DNA from: Rhodococcus sp. P-2
Lineage (GTDB): Bacteria; Actinomycetota; Actinomycetes; Mycobacteriales; Mycobacteriaceae
DNA: 64,000 nucleotides
Reading direction: 5' to 3'
NCBI RefSeq assembly: GCF_016598535.1
Contig: NZ_CP066779.1
Span: forward strand, 992,001-1,056,000
Shown here: piece after piece, positions 14,901-25,162 of the stretch
Numbering within the stretch: position 1 is the first letter of the stretch
How the letters are laid out: the number at the start of each line of letters is the position of its first letter
Translations under genes and position numbers: made by a program
Notes under the pieces: model-generated
Databases searched by the model: none
What the model saw: the letters and a program-made list of their open reading frames with translations, nothing else
Told to the model about the DNA's origin: nothing

Positions 14901-17900
14901 ATTGGACGCGACGGCAGGACGAGGTCGGTCTGTGGGCAGATCCAACTGATCCGGCAGATCAGCGAGCGCCCGGCGCCAGTAGTTGATCTGGCGAGACGAT
15001 TCCGATCGGGGGTCTTCGTCGGATCCCAGTGCTTCGCGTTGCCACAGCGCGTAATCGGCGTACTGAATCGGCAGCGGCGTCCACGCCGGCGCCGACTTCT
15101 CACTTCGCGCCGAGTATGCGACGAGAAGGTCACGTGCGAGCGGACGGAACGACAGTCCGTCTGCAGCGATGTGATGGAGAACCATCACCAGCACGTAGTC
15201 CGTCGGAGACACCTCGAAGAGGGCAACCCGTACCGGAATTTCGAGCGTCACGTCGAAGCCGCGAGACGCCACGTCGAACAGGGCCGCGTCGAGATGCGAA
15301 TTCCGAATCTTGACCGGGTTCAACTCCACTGCAGCCCGGTCGACCGGCAGAACCAGCTGTTGCGCGGTTCCGTCGACATCGGGGTAGATCGTGCGCAGAG
15401 ACTCGTGCCGCTCGAGAAGGTCCATCACCGCGGCATGCAGGGCGGACGGGTCCACCGAACCGGTGAGCCGGACCGTGAACGGAAGGTTGTACGCGGGTGT
15501 CGACGGGTCGAGACGGTTGATGAACCACATACGCTGCTGCGCAAGCGAGAGCGGGACGACCTCGGGACGAGGCTTGGCGATCAGCGGGGTGAGCTGCCTG
15601 GCGTTGCCCGCCACCGACTCGGCGCGGGCCGCCAAGGTAGCGACCGTGGTGGATTCGAAAAGCTCCCGAACGCCGAGTTGCACTCCCAATGCCGAACCCA
15701 CTCGGGTCACCAATTGTGTTGCAACCAGAGAGTTTCCACCGAGCTCGAAGAAGTCGTCATCGATACCGACGCGCTCGACACCGAGCACGTCGGCAAACAC
15801 GTCAGCCACGATGCGTTCGATTTCGGTGCGGGGCTCGCGGTACTGCTTCGCACTCGCGAACACCGGCTCGGGCAACCCGGCACGATCCAATTTGCCACTC
15901 GTGTTGAGCGGCAACGCATCGAGCACCATCAACGCGGCCGGAACCATGTACGACGGGAGGCTTCGACCGGCGAACTCGCTGAGGACAGCAGCATCGATGT
16001 TTCGGCCAGGCCCCGGCACGACGTAGCCGACCAATTGATCACCAGTCGGGGTGACGGTCACCAAGACGACAGCCTGGGAAACATCGGGGTGTGCCAGAAG
16101 AACGGTCTCGATTTCGCCGAGCTCGATGCGCTGCCCACGGAACTTCACCTGGAAGTCGGTACGCCCGATGTAGTCGAGATTTCCGTCCTCACGGCGTCGG
16201 ACGAGGTCGCCGGTTCGGTACATACGCTCACCGGCCGTGCCGTACGGATTGGCGACGAACCGATCCGAGCTCAGATCAGGTCGACCCACGTACCCACGCG
16301 CGAGTTGGACGCCGGCGAGGTAGAGCTCACCCGGCTGTCCGATGGGCGTCGGTCGAAGTTGCCCGTCCAGTACGTGTGCCTGAGTGTTCCACTGCGGCAT
16401 ACCGATCGGCACGGAAGTAGTGTCCGAGGACACGGCCTCGTAGTACGTGACCGACACCGCGGCTTCAGTCGGACCATACAGGTTGTGCAGTCCGGCTCCA
16501 CAGAGTTCACGGAAGGCGGAAGATGTCTCCGGTGGGAGCGCCTCGCCGATGACGAACACGTGGCGCAACGAATCACAAGATCCGGCAGGTGCATTCGCAG
16601 TGAACAGCGTGAGCATGGATGGCACGAAGTCGGTGATCGTGACGCCGAGTTCCGCGATCTTGTTTGCCACGTAGATCGGGTCTCGATGACCGTCCGGAGT
16701 CGCAACTACCAGTGTGGCGCCGACCTGCAACGGCATGAAGAATCCCCACAGCGACACGTCGAATGTCGTGGCGGTCTTCTGCAGGTAGATGTCCGACGCC
16801 GAAAGCCCGTACTCGGCGTTCATCCACTGAAGCTGATTGTTGATCGCTGCATGAGTGACCGCGACACCCTTGGGTCGCCCGGTCGACCCCGAGGTGTAGA
16901 TCACGTACGCAGTGTTCGAGAAATGCAAGGGAGACAGGCGATCTGCGTTGGCGATCGACCTACTGTCGAGCTGTCCGTAGTCGAGGGTGTCGATCTCGAT
17001 CACCCGTGTCCCCTCGGGCAGATCCACATCGTCCCGCGCAGTAGTCACAACACACGTGGGCTGCGCCGACTCGAGAATATATGCGGTGCGGTCGGCTGGA
17101 TGGTCGGGATCTACCGGCACCCAGGCTCCGCCGGCCTTGGCGATCGCATACAGACCGACCATCAAGTCCAGAGACCTGCGGATCGACAGTCCCACAAGCG
17201 ATTCGGGCCCAACACCCATGCCGATGAGCTGACGGGCCAAACCGTTTGCGCGGGCGTCGAATTCGGCGTACGTGAGGCTGGCGCCTTCGAAAACGACAGC
17301 GGTGGCATCGGGCGTACGCTCGACTTGACGCTCGAATGCTTCGGTGATGGTCTGCGAGGCAACGTGGAAGCCGGTGCGGTTCCACAATGCAACCTTGTTC
17401 CGCTCCTCGTCGGTTGCGACAGGGAGATCCCAGACCTTGCGGCTCGTTTCGGCCGAGACGAACTTCTCGAGGAACTCCACGAACCGCGAGTGATTTCGCT
17501 GGGCGTCAGCGGGCCCGTACAGATTGGGATTCGACTCGAAGTCGATGTGCGTACGGGTGTCGCCGACGCTCTGGTACAGGTTGACACCGAGGTCTTCGAT
17601 CAACCCCGTGGACAGGATGTGAAGCTCGCCGACGAGGGGCCCGAACGCCAACTCGGTGGAAAACATCATGATGTTGATCCACGGGCCGAAGAATCCGCCC
17701 CGACCCGGCCCGTCACCGCCGCGAACCATGTCCTCGTGTCGGTACCGCTGATGGCGCAGTGCGCCGGACATTTCGTTCCTGACGTCGTCCAGAAGATCCT
17801 GGACGGTGGTGTCCGCAGTGACGGTCAGTCGCAGCGGGACGACGTTGGAGACCATGCCACCGGACCGGCGCAGCACGGCTGTCGTTCGACCGGAAACGGG

Positions 17901-18782
17901 CAAACTCAGCGACACGTCCTCTCGTCCGGTCATCTGAGCGAGGTACGCCGCAAACGCCGCGACGACAGTGCCGGCAACAGTGGTCTTCTCTACGCGCTCG
18001 AGGAACCGCCCGAGCAGCGCCTCGACGTGGTTGGACAGCGCTGCACTGTCGATCCGACTGACCGGAGCAGGCGCGGCACTTCGACCCGCGAGGCTCGAGA
18101 TCTCGTCGAGATTCTCGATCTTGTCTGCCCAGTACTTGCGATCGGTTTCGAACCGACTCGACTGGCGGTACTTGTTGTCCACCTCGTAGACGTTCCGGAG
18201 ATCGGAGGCCTCGCTCGGCTCCGGATCCCGGCCCTCCACGCGCGCCGAGTACAACTCCGCCACACGAGTGACGAACGTCGAGGCACCGAAACCGTCGAGA
18301 ATTGTGTGGTGAACCCGTGTGTACCAGTAGTAGCGGTTCTCACCGAGGCGCAAAATCGTGGCAGAGATCAGTCGGTCCGCAAGCATGTCGATCGGCCGAC
18401 TGCGATCTGCTCGCATCCACCGCATGGCTGCGTCGTGTGAGTCGTCTTCACTACGAAGGTCGACGTAGCCGACGGAATCATCGAGTGTGGGGTCGATGAT
18501 CTGGTACGGCTGGGCGTCGATCTCGAAGATCCGAACGAAGGCCGATCCAATTTCGCGACCGGCGTCTGCACAGGCCTGACGAAGAGCATCAAGCTCGAGA
18601 GCACCACGGAGTTCGACATACTGAGCGATGTTGACCGGTACGGCGGGATCAAGGTGCTGCGCGAACCACATACCGAGCTGGGCCGCTGAAAGCGGGAATG
18701 CGTCTGATCGCTGAACGTCTTCCGGCGAGCTGCCGACCTCCGGCTTGCCGCTCCCCAGTTCTCCGTTACCCAGCGAATTCAC
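1..18782 (-). CDS. Giant non-ribosomal peptide synthetase, N-terminal six modules (C-terminus beyond left edge)
   Basis: A single open frame runs from about 18782 off the left end, so at least 6,260 residues are present and no stop is seen. It reads C-A-T six times, except that the sixth T lies outside. Each C domain has HHxxxDG, each A domain has YTSG(S/T)TG and GK(L/V/T)D, and each T domain has LGGNSL. I see no epimerisation, methylation or thioesterase domain in the visible part. The first C domain resembles the EntF type ([12 protein letters not shown]), which normally accepts an acyl or aryl group from a separate carrier protein. The start is GTG at 18782 (AGAGAGG 8 nt upstream) or GTG at 18788; no ATG is available upstream in this frame. 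There is no MbtH, loading or tailoring gene beside it on the right. The product is unknown: a peptide of at least six residues with threonine as the fifth, possibly a siderophore or lipopeptide. Confidence 0.95.
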   Translation of the reverse strand, partial: MNSLGNGELGSGKPEVGSSPEDVQRSDAFPLSAAQLGMWFAQHLDPAVPVNIAQYVELRGALELDALRQACADAGREIGSAFVRIFEIDAQPYQIIDPTLDDSVGYVDLRSEDDSHDAAMRWMRADRSRPIDMLADRLISATILRLGENRYYWYTRVHHTILDGFGASTFVTRVAELYSARVEGRDPEPSEASDLRNVYEVDNKYRQSSRFETDRKYWADKIENLDEISSLAGRSAAPAPVSRIDSAALSNHVEALLGRFLERVEKTTVAGTVVAAFAAYLAQMTGREDVSLSLPVSGRTTAVLRRSGGMVSNVVPLRLTVTADTTVQDLLDDVRNEMSGALRHQRYRHEDMVRGGDGPGRGGFFGPWINIMMFSTELAFGPLVGELHILSTGLIEDLGVNLYQSVGDTRTHIDFESNPNLYGPADAQRNHSRFVEFLEKFVSAETSRKVWDLPVATDEERNKVALWNRTGFHVASQTITEAFERQVERTPDATAVVFEGASLTYAEFDARANGLARQLIGMGVGPESLVGLSIRRSLDLMVGLYAIAKAGGAWVPVDPDHPADRTAYILESAQPTCVVTTARDDVDLPEGTRVIEIDTLDYGQLDSRSIANADRLSPLHFSNTAYVIYTSGSTGRPKGVAVTHAAINNQLQWMNAEYGLSASDIYLQKTATTFDVSLWGFFMPLQVGATLVVATPDGHRDPIYVANKIAELGVTITDFVPSMLTLFTANAPAGSCDSLRHVFVIGEALPPETSSAFRELCGAGLHNLYGPTEAAVSVTYYEAVSSDTTSVPIGMPQWNTQAHVLDGQLRPTPIGQPGELYLAGVQLARGYVGRPDLSSDRFVANPYGTAGERMYRTGDLVRRREDGNLDYIGRTDFQVKFRGQRIELGEIETVLLAHPDVSQAVVLVTVTPTGDQLVGYVVPGPGRNIDAAVLSEFAGRSLPSYMVPAALMVLDALPLNTSGKLDRAGLPEPVFASAKQYREPRTEIERIVADVFADVLGVERVGIDDDFFELGGNSLVATQLVTRVGSALGVQLGVRELFESTTVATLAARAESVAGNARQLTPLIAKPRPEVVPLSLAQQRMWFINRLDPSTPAYNLPFTVRLTGSVDPSALHAAVMDLLERHESLRTIYPDVDGTAQQLVLPVDRAAVELNPVKIRNSHLDAALFDVASRGFDVTLEIPVRVALFEVSPTDYVLVMVLHHIAADGLSFRPLARDLLVAYSARSEKSAPAWTPLPIQYADYALWQREALGSDEDPRSESSRQINYWRRALADLPDQLDLPTDRPRPAVASNHGAKHHFQISERTTRKLNELARSRSVSLFMVLQAAYATLLSRISGTSDIAIGAPIGGRGDQALNDVIGMFVNTLVLRTEVDPNERFDELLARVRESGLSAYGHADVPFERLVEVLSPARSQARHPLFQVALTAEISGRRELEFSGVKAVAAELEVPVAKFDLELMVSENPEGTEDSDVLSATFTYATDLFDPATVNTFATRFVRILDAVATRPETVVGDVDLLSRPERTDLTVVASDDAMPRQSLVDIFLSGTAEADSVAVRFEGRSITYRELDEQSSKLARVLIGRGAGPETIVALAFPRSYEMVCAVWAVAKSGAAYVPVDPSYPEDRVRHMLADSSAAIGLTSAQFVDQLPAVTDWLVLDSQALNGELSAQSSAPVTDEDRIAPIHSSHVAYVIYTSGSTGKPKGVSVTHGGLRGVRDAAQRRYGVDQTSRFLHICSPSFDPSVLEWMVAFSAGATLVIVPSTIIGGHELSDLLHAEKVTHAIITPAVLGTMEPAELPELRVVSVGGDMTTPELLAEWAPGRAYFNGYGPTETTIISSFGDLAIGRSIDIGRPVEGMSALVLDERLHPVPVGTRGELYFAGAALARGYHERRGLSAERFVANPYSPDGERMYRTGDVVRWTGGDARGDAGVLEYVGRSDFQVKVRGFRIELGEIDAVLSSHESVRFAVTVGSEGAAGVTTLVSYVELANGSSFDRDLLASFVAESLPSYMVPSVIMELAEVPLTPVGKLDRRALPEPVFEVREFRAPTTPVEEIVAQVIADVLGVERVGLDDDFFELGGNSLVATQVTSRLGRALDTTVPVRTLFDVSTVEALAAHIESHVGVGGKKALVAQARPAEIPLSLAQQRMWFLNRFDTDSAAYNITFALHLTGHLDVAAMEMALEDVLARHEVLRTVYPDGASGPKQSILSLSEAFGGLTVESVSDQDELESRVAAIGSSAIDVTVDVPIRVRLLTVSDTEHTLAIVVHHIAADGWSMAPLARDLMIAYSARKDGIAPAWHPLAVQYADYSLWQREVLGSEDDPESLISQQISYWTSTLADLPDVIELPSDRPRPDVASMRGERFAFEISGDVHRRLDALARENNATLFMALHSALAVLMARLSGTSDIAVGTPVAGRGDEALDDLVGMFVNTLVLRTEVDQAQAFTDLLAAASDSALGAFAHSDVPFERLVDVLAPARSQARHPLFQVVLSLQNLAQTTLELPGLAIKAAEIDTTTAKFDLELAVTESIGEDGIQQGLSAEFTFAADLFDVSTVEGFARRLVRILETVVSIPSIVVGDIDILDAAERGALADVRGGQAVSGTLVEILTAAAAVDPSADAIRFDGQSISYRELDERSSQLARVLMAKGVGPEDRVAIAIPRSADSVLALWAVAKTGAAFVPVDPTYPVDRIAHMITDSGAVLGLALSDVEAGLPSALTWVVLDDEKTVAACAAESCAPVSDSDRRSAIDERQPAYVIYTSGTTGLPKGVVVTNAGVANFCAEQVDRYALINDARTLHFASPSFDASVLELLMAFGAASTMVIAPTTVYGGAELAEIMRSEGVTHAFVTPAALASVDPSGLDALRVVVVGGEASSRSLVAKWAVPLPGGGVRGFFNAYGPTESTVASNISDALTAFDRMNIGGPIRGMAARILDGRLQPVPVGVAGELYVSGVQVARGYLGQPALTAGRFVADPFGAPGERLYRTGDVVRWIDGGAVEYVGRSDFQVKIRGFRIELGEIEAALTRCAGVAQAVALVRSDDHFGDRLVAYVVPQAGAEVDPAQVIESVSTFLTGYMVPDSVLVLDSIPLTTAGKTDIKALPSPAFESKVYQAPVTTVEETVAQVFSEVLGVAQVGRDDDFFELGGNSLVATRVAARLGEALDTSVPVRALFEASTVQSLAVRLELHAGSGATAPLVPQPRPARIPLSLAQQRMWFLNRFEPESAVNNVPAALRISGNLDIAALDAAVRDVVERHEVLRTVYPETDGIGCQEVLSVSEVWSGLTPVAVAEVAIEAEIAALVTVGFDVTTEVPLRVRLFRVSNDEYVLAFVVHHISTDGFSMAPLTRDLMVAYEARTRGRAPSWAPLAVQYVDYTLWQRDVLGSEGDTQSLIARQIGYWSEALAELPGQLELPNDRPRPQRASGVGANYDFTIDGQMQQSLEALGRMHNASLFMTVHAALAVTLARLSGTNDIAIGTPVAGRGRAQLDDLVGMFVNTLVLRTEIDPAGSFAELLSSVREMDLEAFANADVPFERLVEVLEPVRSQARHPLFQVMLSFQNLSGAELVLGDLTVSPLVTDLPVAKFDLQLTLTETFDRSGAPSGIAAQFTYATDLFDESTVATFADRLCRVLESMTTDSTAPVGEVEILGDGESSQILEWSRGHRAPPADVSILGLFAKTVAEFPDRSAVIAGNLTLSYADLDVRSSVLAAELAVAGVGADDVVGVMIPRSWQWIVALVAVWKAGAAYLPIDPSLPAQRIDAVLSDVAARCVVAVDDVSAAVPVVRIGDVSDTAGMPVWVDHWVELGAESRAGYVISTSGSTGRPKPTIVPMAGITNTVEWYRKEIPPAASVLVASSPSFDLTQKNVWGPLSSGGSVVVASAGFDPSEILGLVANSPVQVANMSPSAFEALVDADSDGVLSGLEVAFLGGEPIQVRRLAAVMNSGVRIVNSYGPTEASDVVSRRDASVDDIAGVPIGSPIPNINLFVLDSRLQIVPVGVVGELYVGGVGVGRGYGARFGLTAERFVANSFGSSGSRLYRTGDLVRRNRSGELEYLGRTDFQVKLRGLRIELGEIESALVAVDTVASAVVTVYRDQLVAYVAPDSGVIQPDALRAHLGDRLPDYMVPALFIVLDAMPLNANGKVDRHALPEPVFEVVAFRAPVSPLEEAVAQTFADVLDLERVGLDDDFFALGGNSLIATRVMSRLGQALETKIPVRVLFDASSVEELAARIEGHVGGDGERALTARVRPAQVPLSLAQQRMWFLNRFDTVSAVNNVPVAVRLTGALDLAAMDSAVHDVIGRHEVLRTIYPEVDGVGYQKILSVEDVSIDLGAERVTDDRIQAELYSFFAQGFDVTVEVPLRAKLFQVADDDFVLSFVMHHISTDGFSMGPLTRDVMTAYYARTNGQAPTWTPLPVQYADYSLWQREVLGSEDDPQSVIAQQISFWSDTLADLPEQLDLPGDRPRPEIASGRGANHSFTIEPQLWADVEAAGQTAGATPFMVVHSALAVLLARLSATTDIAIGAPVAGRGEAQLDDLIGMFVNTLVLRTEVDPSMSFAELLASTREVDLQAFAHADVPFERVVEVLDPVRSQARHPLFQVALTFQNLGQTSLDMPGLSAAAVEFDAALAKFDLQLTLEEAEAGMSATLTYATDLFDESTAVDFADRFLHVLRGVTADPNLAVGDVDVLTVGELDRVLSWSGVGTDGGVDSTLSAWFDDAAARFGDRVAVRFGDESLSYGELSVRANRLARRLIAQGCGPESLVAVALPRSADLVVALLAVVKSGAGYLPVDPSYPSDRVEFMLADAAPVCAISWSGRELVLPVGLPVVDVDAVDVSEFDGSVVTDADRVAPLRSSNVAYVIYTSGSTGRPKGVQVPHTTVAKLFANTEGVYGFDESDVWTMFHSYAFDFSVWELWGPLLYGGTLVVVDYVTSRSPEQFLELLAAERVTVLNQTPSAFYQLAEADRLASESGQAAELSLRWVVFGGEALELRRLSDWYGRRGDSAPTLVNMYGITETTVHVSHRVLDAAMAADASASIVGQAISGLRVFVLDTRLAPVPVGVAGEMYVAGVQLARGYLGQSGLTSTRFVANPFNAGEVLYRTGDVASWNSAGDLEYLGRADDQVKIRGFRIEIGEIESAVLADVSVAQTAVVVREDSPGDQRLVAYVVPAAGVSVSVDDVRTGVGSLLPEYMVPSAFVVLDAIPLTVNGKLDRRALPVPSLQVAVFRAPTSVVEEVVAQTFADVLGVERVGLDDDFFALGGNSLIATQVTSRLGQALDASVSVRELFEASTVEALAARLGSHVGGGSRAALTAQVRPAQVPLSLAQQRMWFLNQLDRESAANNIPMAITLTGELDQAALYDAVVDVLKRHEVLRTVYPEVDGAGYQRILPVAAVPVNLAPVQIEASDIVAAVTDFVTSGFDVTAEVPLRAKLFQLAEDSFVLAIVIHHISTDGFSMGPLTRDVMTAYFARSQGQAPVWAPLPVQYADYALWQREVLGSEGDTESVLAEQIGYWAKALDGVPDQITLPSDRARPAVFTGRGATYSFPISADVHRGLAAVGREHQASLFMVMHSALATLLARLSGTTDIAVGTPVAGRGEAQLDDLIGMFVNTLVLRTDVDPGMCFLDLLTSARESDLAAFAHADVPFERLVEVLDPVRSQAHNPLFQVALAFQNLGQNNLTLPGLDITEFDIAETVAKFDLQLTLVEAADGHGMTATFTYATDLFDEGTVVSFAERLTRILEAVAVDATQAVGDINILEAPERIELTSRRASSGIEPKPLADILAETALLYPSNEALRYQDRSMTYAEVDEWSSRLARVLIARGLGAEDLVAVSIPRSIESVLLVWAVSKTGAAVVPIDPHYPADRIAHMVSDSGVSVGLTLEAELAGLTDTVEWLAIDSAVCAELMATQDSSPIREDERVRLVLPAHPAWVIYTSGTTGLPKGVVATGAGLASFSATQAQHYLVTPNSRTLHFASPSFDASMLELFLAVATGAAMVIVPTSIFGGDELTALFKSERVTHAFITPAALASMDPSGLNDLEVVGVGGEAYSPELMAKWADQPNRRRTFLNVYGPTETTIVTNVSVPLMPGDRMTIGETIGDMAAFVLDTRLQPVPVGVAGELYLSGPQVTRGYHRRPGLSADRFVANPHGLSGERMYRTGDVVRWTDRYQVEYVGRNDFQVKIRGFRIELGEIDAALTAHSDVEFAATMGTTLTSGAPALVSYVFVGKESAVSSADLSEFVSRTLPAHMVPASIMVLTDMPLTPAGKLDRKALPEP
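2930..6090 (-). other. NRPS module 5: C5, A5 (threonine), T5
   Basis: C5 carries HHISTDG near 5675, A5 spans about 4700-3175, and T5 has LGGNSL near 3030-3055. The pocket letters read by eye are DFWNVGMVHK, one conservative change from the well-established threonine code DFWNIGMVHK. This is the only A domain here whose substrate can be named with confidence. Confidence 0.85.
6110..9220 (-). other. NRPS module 4: C4, A4, T4
   Basis: C4 carries HHISTDG near 8808 and A4 spans about 7840-6375. A4 has FDLTQKN at core 4, and its core-3 motif reads [11 protein letters not shown], with Ser for the usual Tyr before TSG. The approximate pocket letters are DLKNFGSDVK, which suggests a polar substrate without assigning one. 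T4 has LGGNSL near 6230-6260. This A domain is clearly different in type from its neighbours. Confidence 0.65.
9250..12410 (-). other. NRPS module 3: C3, A3, T3
   Basis: C3 carries HHIAADG near 11990 and A3 spans about 11000-9505. A3 ends with GKTD, not the usual GKLD or GKVD. T3 has LGGNSL near 9363-9389. The pocket letters read by eye are DALFVGAVAK, a largely hydrophobic pocket. It resembles module 6 (DALF start), so these two modules probably load similar residues. Confidence 0.7.
12430..15600 (-). other. NRPS module 2: C2, A2, T2
   Basis: C2 begins with the [10 protein letters not shown] motif near 15560 and carries HHIAADG near 15175. A2 spans about 14190-12690. T2 has LGGNSL near 12541-12569. 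The pocket letters read by eye are DPLISGGIIK, which I cannot assign to a known substrate. No epimerisation domain lies between T2 and C3. Confidence 0.7.
15620..18782 (-). other. NRPS module 1: EntF-like C, A1, T1
   Basis: C1 spans about 18700-17420, A1 about 17390-15870 and T1 about 15850-15640. C1 has the [18 protein letters not shown] region characteristic of EntF-like starter C domains. The A1 pocket letters read by eye in GrsA numbering are DVWDFILVSK. The framework matches EntF (serine, DVWHFSLVDK), but the His at 278 is replaced by Asp, which could favour a substrate with a basic side chain. The substrate is unassigned. Confidence 0.75.
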
Positions 18783-19186
18783 GCCCACAGCCTCTCTTCC
18801 ACACCATTGCGCACCCGTGCGAGCCGAACGTCCGATTCGCAGCAGCTACCGACCTCATCCAACCTCGACGAGCCAGAACCACCCATTGTCTCCGATACAT
18901 AGGTGACAAGAGAAATCCATACCCCGGTATATCGACGGTTTTGCTGCAATTCGTTACAAATCGCCCAGCGCATCTACCCCCCGATCGCATTGCCGAAACG
19001 CACGGTTCAGACGCTGTGCGCGAAATCTCCACCCCTGGAACAATCAATCTGCAGCCGACGATCTGCACCCCCATCCACATCAGTCACCTCGGACAATTTA
19101 CAGGCCCGTCAGCTACTCGGCGCCCGAGCTCGAATCAGATTCAACAGTCGCTGATCGAGACTATCGGTACACGCCGACAGACCGAC
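18783..19186. promoter_or_regulatory. Intergenic region upstream of the NRPS
   Basis: About 400 bp lie between the NRPS start and the terminator of the catabolic operon. I see no convincing gene, RNA or conserved operator. It must contain the NRPS promoter and leader. Confidence 0.4.
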
Positions 19187-19225
19187 GAAAGAACGCGCCG
19201 ACCAGCGGTCGGCGCGTTCTTTCGA
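19187..19225 (-). terminator. Strong hairpin terminator after scoB
   Basis: The arms at 19187-19204 and 19208-19225 are perfectly complementary (18 bp) around a 3-nt loop. The hairpin sits 18 bp beyond the end of the CoA-transferase B gene and closes the catabolic operon. Confidence 0.85.
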
Positions 19226-19242
19226 GTGGAGGTACGAAGGCT

Positions 19243-19893
19243 TCAGGAAAAACCCACACCAGTCACACTCTTCAGGTGTTCGCTGGTGACCCCTGGAGCT
19301 AGCTCCACAAGCTCCAGACCCTCCGCGGTGACGTCCAGCACCGCGAGGTCGGTGATGATCCGGTGGACGACTCCCTGCCCGGTAAGCGGCAGGGTGCACG
19401 CCTCGACGATCTTGGGGTTGCCCTCGCGATCGGTGTGCTCCATCACGACGATGACGCGGCGGGCTCCATGGACCAGGTCCATCGCCCCGCCCATGCCCTT
19501 GACCATCTTGCCGGGGACCATCCAGTTGGCGAGGTCACCGGTCTTCGACACCTGCATCCCGCCGAGCACCGCGGTGTCGATGTGGCCGCCGCGGATCATC
19601 CCGAAGGAGAGGGCCGAGTCGAAGAACGCGGCACCGGGATTGACGGTGACGGTTTCTTTACCGGCATTGATAAGGTCGGCATCGACCTGATCGTCGGTCG
19701 GGTACGGCCCGGTGCCGAGGATGCCGTTTTCGCTGTGAAGGACCACCTTGACGCCCTCGGGCAGGTAGCTGGGGATCAGCGTCGGCAGGCCGATGCCGAG
19801 GTTGACGTACTCCCCCGGCCGCATCTCGGCGGCAGCGCGAGCGGCCATCTCGTGGCGGGTCCAGCCGATACGAGTTTCCTCTGCACTGGTCAC
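19243..19893 (-). CDS. scoB: 3-oxoacid CoA-transferase family, subunit B
   Basis: This 216-residue protein is the beta subunit of a class I CoA-transferase. Such enzymes move CoA between acyl-CoA donors and a free acid through a glutamyl-CoA thioester. The [11 protein letters not shown] segment carries the expected catalytic Glu, and GGxxDLVHGA near residue 135 is typical. The GTG start overlaps the stop of subunit A by 4 bp, so translation is probably coupled. It is the last gene of the operon. The acceptor acid could be acetoacetate (ending leucine breakdown) or itaconate/succinate; the sequence does not decide. Confidence 0.9.
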   Translation of the reverse strand: MTSAEETRIGWTRHEMAARAAAEMRPGEYVNLGIGLPTLIPSYLPEGVKVVLHSENGILGTGPYPTDDQVDADLINAGKETVTVNPGAAFFDSALSFGMIRGGHIDTAVLGGMQVSKTGDLANWMVPGKMVKGMGGAMDLVHGARRVIVVMEHTDREGNPKIVEACTLPLTGQGVVHRIITDLAVLDVTAEGLELVELAPGVTSEHLKSVTGVGFS

Positions 19894-20645
19894 TTGGTAC
19901 CTCCTGAGACGGTCCGCTTCTCGATCCGCTTCTCCTGCGGGCCTGTATGCACGACGCGCGCGACGAACACTCCAGGTAGGTGCACGTGCGCGGGGTCGAT
20001 GTCGCCCGGCTCGACGAGGTTCTCCACCTGCGCGATGGTGATCCGGCCGGCCATGGCAGCAAGCGGGTTGAAGTTCATCGCCGTCTTGTTGAAGACGAGA
20101 TTTCCTTCGGTGTCGCCGTAGTCCGCGTGCACGAGCGCGAAGTCAGCGGTGATCGCCTCTTCCAATACATACGTGCGGCCACCGAACACTGCCGTCGCCT
20201 TCGGTGGCGACGCCACGGCGATCGAACCGTCCGGGTTGTATCGCCACGGCAAGCCGCCCTCGGCGATCGGTGTGCCGACGCCGGCCGGAGTGTAGAACGC
20301 CGGAATGCCGGTACCGCCTGCTCGCAGCCGCTCGGCCAGCGTCCCCTGCGGCGTCAACTCCACTTCGAGCTCACCGGCGAGATACTGGCGGGCGAACTCC
20401 TTGTTCTCCCCCACGTACGACGCCGTCACCCTGGCGATCCGGTGCGCGCCGAGCAGGATGCCGAGACCGTAGTCGTCGACACCGCAGTTGTTGGAGAACA
20501 CCTCGAGATCGGTGGCGTCGCCGTCGGCGATCGCCGCGATCAGTGCGTCGGGAATACCGCACAGCCCGAAGCCGCCCACTGCGAGCCTGGATCCGCTCGC
20601 GATGTCGGCAACTGCCTCAGCTGCCGTATTCACGACTTTGCTCAT
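19890..20645 (-). CDS. scoA: 3-oxoacid CoA-transferase family, subunit A
   Basis: This 251-residue protein is the alpha subunit partner of the next gene. It shows [13 protein letters not shown] near residue 24, [13 protein letters not shown] near 50 and the [20 protein letters not shown] region, all typical of class I CoA-transferase A subunits. It follows the citE-like gene by 3 bp and overlaps scoB by 4 bp. In Mycobacterium tuberculosis the equivalent pair (Rv2504c-Rv2503c) lies upstream of accD1; here it has moved to the 3' end of the same gene set. Confidence 0.9.
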   Translation of the reverse strand: MSKVVNTAAEAVADIASGSRLAVGGFGLCGIPDALIAAIADGDATDLEVFSNNCGVDDYGLGILLGAHRIARVTASYVGENKEFARQYLAGELEVELTPQGTLAERLRAGGTGIPAFYTPAGVGTPIAEGGLPWRYNPDGSIAVASPPKATAVFGGRTYVLEEAITADFALVHADYGDTEGNLVFNKTAMNFNPLAAMAGRITIAQVENLVEPGDIDPAHVHLPGVFVARVVHTGPQEKRIEKRTVSGGTK

Positions 20646-20648
20646 CCG

Positions 20649-21476
20649 CTAGTTCTCCTTCTGCTGAAAGATTCCGGCTCGGTGAAGAAGCTTCTCGGCG
20701 TGACGAAGAACGGGAGCGTCGACCATCTTGCCCTCGAACGCGAACACACCACGTTCAGTAGACACCGCGGCAAGCACTCGTGTGGCCCAGTCGATCTCTT
20801 TTTCCGAAGGTGCGAAGGCACCACGGATGACCTCGACCTGACTCGGGTGGATCGCAACCTTCACGTCGAAGCCGACTGCGACGGCGTCAGCGGACTCGAC
20901 GCCGAGGCCCACGAGGTCCTTGATGTCGAGGTACACGGAATCGACCGCCAACCGGCCGTAGCTCTTCGCGGCCAGCAGAGACGTAGATCGGACATGCTTG
21001 GCAACGTCGCGGTACGAACCGTTCGGGTGCCTGCTCGAGTTACCACCGAGACCGGCAACCAGATCCTCGGCTCCCCACATGACACCGATGGCGTTCGCAG
21101 CAAGCGCGATGTCGGCCACGGCGAGGGCTCCTCGCGGGGACTCGACGAGCGCAACCACGTCCGCCGGTGCGAGCGAGAGGACGTCCTCGGCCGATTCGCA
21201 CTTGGACAGCATGAGACGCGAATAGTGTGTGCCGTCCAGCGCGATCAGATCGAGTTCGTGATCAGGCGTCCCGACCGGATTGACGCGCACGACCGTCCGC
21301 TCCGGATCGAGAGGAGTGTCGATCAGGGCCGCACGTGCGGCTTCCTTGTCGGCCGGAGCCACACCGTCTTCGAGATCGAGGATCACGACGTCGGCAACGG
21401 CCGCGGCCTTCGCGTAACGTTCGGGACGATCCGCCGGGCAGAACAACCACGCCGGCCCCGGCGGCGTCCACGTCAT
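20649..21476 (-). CDS. citE: CitE-like HpcH/HpaI-family beta-hydroxyacyl-CoA lyase
   Basis: This is a 275-residue TIM-barrel lyase. It has FCPADRPERYAKA at the start, the metal and substrate region LDLEDGVAPADKEAAR near residue 33, VRVNP near 62, ALVESPRG near 108 and a conserved IHPSQ near 210. It is not part of a citrate lyase complex: there is no citF or citD. The M. tuberculosis counterpart Rv2498c in the same gene block is reported as a beta-hydroxyacyl-CoA lyase acting in leucine and itaconate breakdown. A similar role here is inferred: cleaving HMG-CoA or citramalyl-CoA to acetyl-CoA plus acetoacetate or pyruvate. It overlaps maoC by 4 bp. Confidence 0.88.
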   Translation of the reverse strand: MTWTPPGPAWLFCPADRPERYAKAAAVADVVILDLEDGVAPADKEAARAALIDTPLDPERTVVRVNPVGTPDHELDLIALDGTHYSRLMLSKCESAEDVLSLAPADVVALVESPRGALAVADIALAANAIGVMWGAEDLVAGLGGNSSRHPNGSYRDVAKHVRSTSLLAAKSYGRLAVDSVYLDIKDLVGLGVESADAVAVGFDVKVAIHPSQVEVIRGAFAPSEKEIDWATRVLAAVSTERGVFAFEGKMVDAPVLRHAEKLLHRAGIFQQKEN

Positions 21477-21961
21477 GAGGACACCTCAGCCGGGCGGAGC
21501 TGCACCAACGTCTTGCGCGTGGCAAGTGCGACGACGTCACCGTGCTGGTTGCGACCGGTGTGCACCAGCGTCACGATGCCTTCACCTGGACGGCTCTTCG
21601 ACTCACGCTTGTCTGCGATGAGCGTCTCGGCATACAAAGTGTCGCCGTGAAAGAGCGGCTTCGGGAAGCTGATCTCGGAGAAGCCGAGGTTGGCGACGAT
21701 GGTGCCCTGCGTCAACTGCGCGACCGAGAGGCCCACGATGGTCGACAGGGTGAACATCGAATTGACCAGCCGCACACCGAATTGAGTGTCCTCGCTGTAC
21801 GCGGCATCGAGATGCAACGCCTGCGTGTTCATCGTCAAAGTCGTGAAAAGGACGTTGTCAGCCTCGGTCACCGTCCGGCCTGGGCGGTGCTCGTAGATCG
21901 CGCCGACCTCGAACTCCTCGAACCAGAGCCCGCGCTGAGTGATCTTCTTGGGGTTCGTCAC
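21473..21961 (-). CDS. MaoC-family enoyl-CoA hydratase
   Basis: This 162-residue single hot-dog protein is of the MaoC (R-hydratase-like) family. The hydratase region includes TVTEADNVLFTTLTMNTQALHLD near residues 30-52, and it ends with a typical TLVQLRP strand. The GTG start overlaps the acyl-CoA dehydrogenase stop by 4 bp, and its end overlaps citE by 4 bp. No crotonase-type hydratase is present, so this protein probably hydrates methylglutaconyl-CoA and/or itaconyl-CoA between the carboxylase and the lyase. It corresponds to Rv2499c by context. Confidence 0.85.
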   Translation of the reverse strand: MTNPKKITQRGLWFEEFEVGAIYEHRPGRTVTEADNVLFTTLTMNTQALHLDAAYSEDTQFGVRLVNSMFTLSTIVGLSVAQLTQGTIVANLGFSEISFPKPLFHGDTLYAETLIADKRESKSRPGEGIVTLVHTGRNQHGDVVALATRKTLVQLRPAEVSS

Positions 21962-23121
21962 AGCCCTGCCTCACGGGCGATGAGCATCAACTGCACCTCG
22001 GTGGTTCCCTCACCGATTTCGAGGATCTTGCTGTCACGGTAGTGGCGCGCGACGGCGTACTCGTTCATGAAGCCGTATCCGCCGTGGATCTGCGTGGCGT
22101 CGCGCGCGTTGTCCATGGCAGCTTCGGAGGAGATGAGCTTGGCGATGGATGCCTGCTTCTTGAACGGCTTGCCCGACAACATGAGTGCGGCCGCGTCGTA
22201 GTACGCGGTACGTGCGACGTGGGCGCGAGCCTCCATACGCGCGATCTTGAACGCGATGGCCTGGTTGTGTCCGATGGGGCGACCGAACGCCTCGCGTTCC
22301 TTGGCGTATTTGATCGACTCGTCGACGCAGCCCTGGGCGGCACCGACACTCAACGCTGAAATGGCGATGCGGCCTTCGTCGAGGATGCGCAGGAAGTTCG
22401 CGTAGCCGCGCCCGCGCTCACCGAGCAGATTCTCTTCGGGGACACGAACATCCGCGAACGTGAGCGGATGGGTGTCGGAGGCGTTCCAACCGACCTTGTT
22501 GTACGCCGGTTCTGCCGTGAAGCCGGGCGTTGTGGTCGGCACCAGGATCGTCGAGATCTCCTTCTTGCCACCGTCCTTGACACCCGTGACCGCGGTGACT
22601 GTCACGAGCTTGGTGATGTCGGTGCCAGAGTTGGTGATGAACTGCTTGTTGCCGTTGATGATCCACTCACCGCTGTCGAACTTCGCGGTGGTCTTGGTTC
22701 CGCCGGCGTCGCTACCCGCACCGGGCTCGGTCAGGCCGAAGGCAGCCAACGACTTGCCGCTGGTGAGCTGCGGAAGCCACTCTTCCCTCTGTGCCTCGTT
22801 ACCGAAACGGTAGATCGGCATTGCGCCGAGGGACACACCAGCTTCGAGAGTGATCGCGACGCTCTGGTCGACCTTGCCCAACTCTTCGAGCGCCAGGCAG
22901 AGCGCGAAGTAGTCGCCGCCCATTCCGCCGTACTCCTCGGGGAAGGGCAGGCCGAACAGTCCCATGTCGGCCATCCCGGCCACCACCTCGTACGGGAAGG
23001 TGTGGTTGGCGTCGTGCTCGGCAGCAACCGGTGCCACGACGGTCTTGGCGAAGTCGGCAACGGTCTTGGCTAGCTGCTGGTATTCGTCCGGAAGCGCTCC
23101 GGTGGCAAGGTAATCGGACAT
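21958..23121 (-). CDS. Acyl-CoA dehydrogenase, isovaleryl-CoA dehydrogenase-like (FadE19 type)
   Basis: This 387-residue FAD enzyme has the family signature FGLTEPGAGSDAGGTKT near residue 133 and the second signature QIHGGYGFMNEYAVARHYRD near 345. GEGTTEVQ near residue 373 places the catalytic Glu at the usual C-terminal position. It would oxidise a short branched acyl-CoA to the enoyl-CoA that feeds the carboxylase encoded upstream. Its ATG overlaps the carboxylase stop (TGATG). Context matches fadE19 of mycobacteria; isovaleryl-CoA is the most likely substrate, but 2-methyl branched substrates cannot be excluded. Confidence 0.9.
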   Translation of the reverse strand: MSDYLATGALPDEYQQLAKTVADFAKTVVAPVAAEHDANHTFPYEVVAGMADMGLFGLPFPEEYGGMGGDYFALCLALEELGKVDQSVAITLEAGVSLGAMPIYRFGNEAQREEWLPQLTSGKSLAAFGLTEPGAGSDAGGTKTTAKFDSGEWIINGNKQFITNSGTDITKLVTVTAVTGVKDGGKKEISTILVPTTTPGFTAEPAYNKVGWNASDTHPLTFADVRVPEENLLGERGRGYANFLRILDEGRIAISALSVGAAQGCVDESIKYAKEREAFGRPIGHNQAIAFKIARMEARAHVARTAYYDAAALMLSGKPFKKQASIAKLISSEAAMDNARDATQIHGGYGFMNEYAVARHYRDSKILEIGEGTTEVQLMLIAREAGL

Positions 23122-25157
23122 CAGGCGTCTTCCTTCTGCGTCGTGTTCTCGGTCTTTACTTCTGCAGTCTCTTCTTCGGCAGGTACCACGCGGGCCAGAA
23201 CCTGATCCACCATCACCTGATCGCCCTGACGGACAAGCACTTCCACGATCCCTTCGATCGGGGACGTCAAGGAGTGCTCCATCTTCATGGCCTCGACCAC
23301 GACGAGTGGTTGTCCCGCGCTCACTGCCGCGCCGTTCTCGACGTTGACCGCGATGACGGCACCGGGCATGGGGCTGGCGATTTCGGCGTCACCGGCATGC
23401 TTGTCCTCACCGCGAACGCTGACTTCGGCAACCTCGCGCACGTGCCAGGTTCCGCCGCCTGCCAGCCACAGACCACCATCGGTCTGGGCGACGACAAACG
23501 TGCGTCGACGTCCGTCGATCACCACCGCCAGTTCGGATCCCGTCAGGGTCGCGCTGAATGCGCGAGGCTGTGAACCTTCGACCTCGACCTTTGCATCCGC
23601 GGGAACGCCGACGATCGCAACGTGCGCCGTTCGGGTGCCGGCGGAGAGCCTGATGCTGGTCGGAGCGGGAGTTCCGACGCGCCACCCACTCGGGACGTCC
23701 CAGGGATCAACGGATTCCGAAGTTGTCCACCGCGAGAGCCAGCGATACGCCGCGGCAGCAATGAGCACCTCGTCGGAGGCGTCGGCTGCGACAAAGTCTT
23801 CGACGCGACGATCGAGCAGACCGGTGTCGAGGTTGCCCGCGATCACATCCGGATCAGCGAGGAGGAACCGTGCGAATTCGATGTTGGTCACGACTCCGAG
23901 CACTGCGGTGTCACCGAGTGCGCGATCGAGCTTGCGCAGTGCGCCCGCGCGGTCGGGAGCGTGGGCGATGACCTTGCTGAGCATCGGGTCGTAGTCACTG
24001 CCGACGACGGTGCCCGCGAGCAGTCCGGAATCGACGCGCACGCCGGAACCGGACGGCTCGACCAGATCGACGACGCGGCCGCCGGTCGGCAGGAACCCAC
24101 GGCCCGGATCCTCCGCGTACACACGCGCTTCGATGGCGTGCCCGGTCAGTGTGATGTCGCTCTGGGAGAAGGCCAACTTCTCCCCTGCTGCCACACGAAC
24201 CTGCCATTCGACCAGATCCAGTCCGGTCACCATTTCGGTGACGGGGTGCTCGACCTGCAGGCGGGTGTTCATCTCCATGAAGAAGAACTCGTCCGGCTTG
24301 TCGGCGGAGACGATGAACTCGACAGTGCCGGCGCCGGTGTAATCGACGCTTCGAGCGGTGTTGCACGCTGCCGCGCCGATCCGGTCACGGGTCACCTGAT
24401 CGAGCAGTGGCGACGGAGCCTCTTCGATGACCTTCTGGTGACGCCGCTGCAGGCTGCATTCGCGCTCACCGAGGTGAACGACGTTGCCGTGCTGGTCGGC
24501 GAGAACCTGGACCTCGATGTGCCGGGGCCTCAGGACGAATCGCTCGAGAAACAGGGTGTCGTCACCGAACGACGAAGCGGCCTCACGACGCGCACTGCGA
24601 AGAGCCTCGGCCAGATTGGCCGGATCCTCCACCAGACGCATTCCCTTGCCACCGCCGCCTGCCGAAGGCTTGACCAACACCGGGTAGCCGATGTCCTCGG
24701 CTGCGGCGATGAGTTCTTCGTCGGTCAGATTCGGGCGCGCGATACCCGGGACCACCGGCACGTCGAACGCGGCAACAGCGTTCTTCGCGGTGATCTTGTC
24801 GCCCATCACCTCGATGGCCCGCTCGGAGGGGCCGAGGAAGGCAATTCCGGCAGCCGCGCAGGCAGCCGAGAACGCCGAGTTCTCCGACAGGAAGCCGTAA
24901 CCGGGGTGAATCCCCTGAGCGCCGGTGGACTTGGCAGCGTCGATGACCTTGTCGATGACGAGATAGCTTTCACGCGCCGCGGCCGGTCCGATGTTGACGG
25001 CAGTGTCGGCCTCGCGGACGTGGCGAGCATTCGCGTCGGCGTCGCTGTAGACGGCAACGCTGCGAATTCCCAACTCACGCAACGTGCGGATCACACGAAC
25101 CGCGATCTCACCGCGGTTGGCCACGAGAACAGTATCGATAGTGCGCAACTCAGTCAT
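23121..25157 (-). CDS. accA1: Biotin-dependent acyl-CoA carboxylase, alpha subunit (methylcrotonyl-CoA carboxylase type)
   Basis: This protein of about 678 residues combines biotin carboxylase and biotin carrier domains. The biotin carboxylase part begins with [20 protein letters not shown], has the ATP-grasp loop [10 protein letters not shown] and the catalytic region [15 protein letters not shown]. The C-terminal carrier has EAMKMEHSL with the biotinylated Lys. The frame is open further upstream, but ATG 25157 starts right at the conserved N-terminus 5 nt after the beta-subunit stop. The pair carboxylates an unsaturated acyl-CoA, most likely 3-methylcrotonyl-CoA given the neighbours. Confidence 0.92.
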   Translation of the reverse strand: MTELRTIDTVLVANRGEIAVRVIRTLRELGIRSVAVYSDADANARHVREADTAVNIGPAAARESYLVIDKVIDAAKSTGAQGIHPGYGFLSENSAFSAACAAAGIAFLGPSERAIEVMGDKITAKNAVAAFDVPVVPGIARPNLTDEELIAAAEDIGYPVLVKPSAGGGGKGMRLVEDPANLAEALRSARREAASSFGDDTLFLERFVLRPRHIEVQVLADQHGNVVHLGERECSLQRRHQKVIEEAPSPLLDQVTRDRIGAAACNTARSVDYTGAGTVEFIVSADKPDEFFFMEMNTRLQVEHPVTEMVTGLDLVEWQVRVAAGEKLAFSQSDITLTGHAIEARVYAEDPGRGFLPTGGRVVDLVEPSGSGVRVDSGLLAGTVVGSDYDPMLSKVIAHAPDRAGALRKLDRALGDTAVLGVVTNIEFARFLLADPDVIAGNLDTGLLDRRVEDFVAADASDEVLIAAAAYRWLSRWTTSESVDPWDVPSGWRVGTPAPTSIRLSAGTRTAHVAIVGVPADAKVEVEGSQPRAFSATLTGSELAVVIDGRRRTFVVAQTDGGLWLAGGGTWHVREVAEVSVRGEDKHAGDAEIASPMPGAVIAVNVENGAAVSAGQPLVVVEAMKMEHSLTSPIEGIVEVLVRQGDQVMVDQVLARVVPAEEETAEVKTENTTQKEDA

Positions 25158-25162
25158 TTCGC

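Noticed and set aside
2827-15560. Regularly spaced repeats considered as a CRISPR or tandem-repeat array
   Set aside because: The spacing is about 3.2 kb and the repeats encode the conserved first motif of C domains.
14529-18440. Very long open frame on the plus strand opposite the NRPS, and similar ones at 1221-2414, 2619-5222 and 9681-11294
   Set aside because: All are in the same register opposite the NRPS codons, are rich in Arg, His and Gln without domains, and are the expected mirror of a G+C-rich gene.
18783-19186. Possible small genes upstream of the NRPS
   Set aside because: Short frames on both strands lack ribosome sites and family features.
19980-21650. 556-codon plus-strand frame opposite scoA and citE
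   Set aside because: No recognisable domain and complete overlap with well-supported genes.
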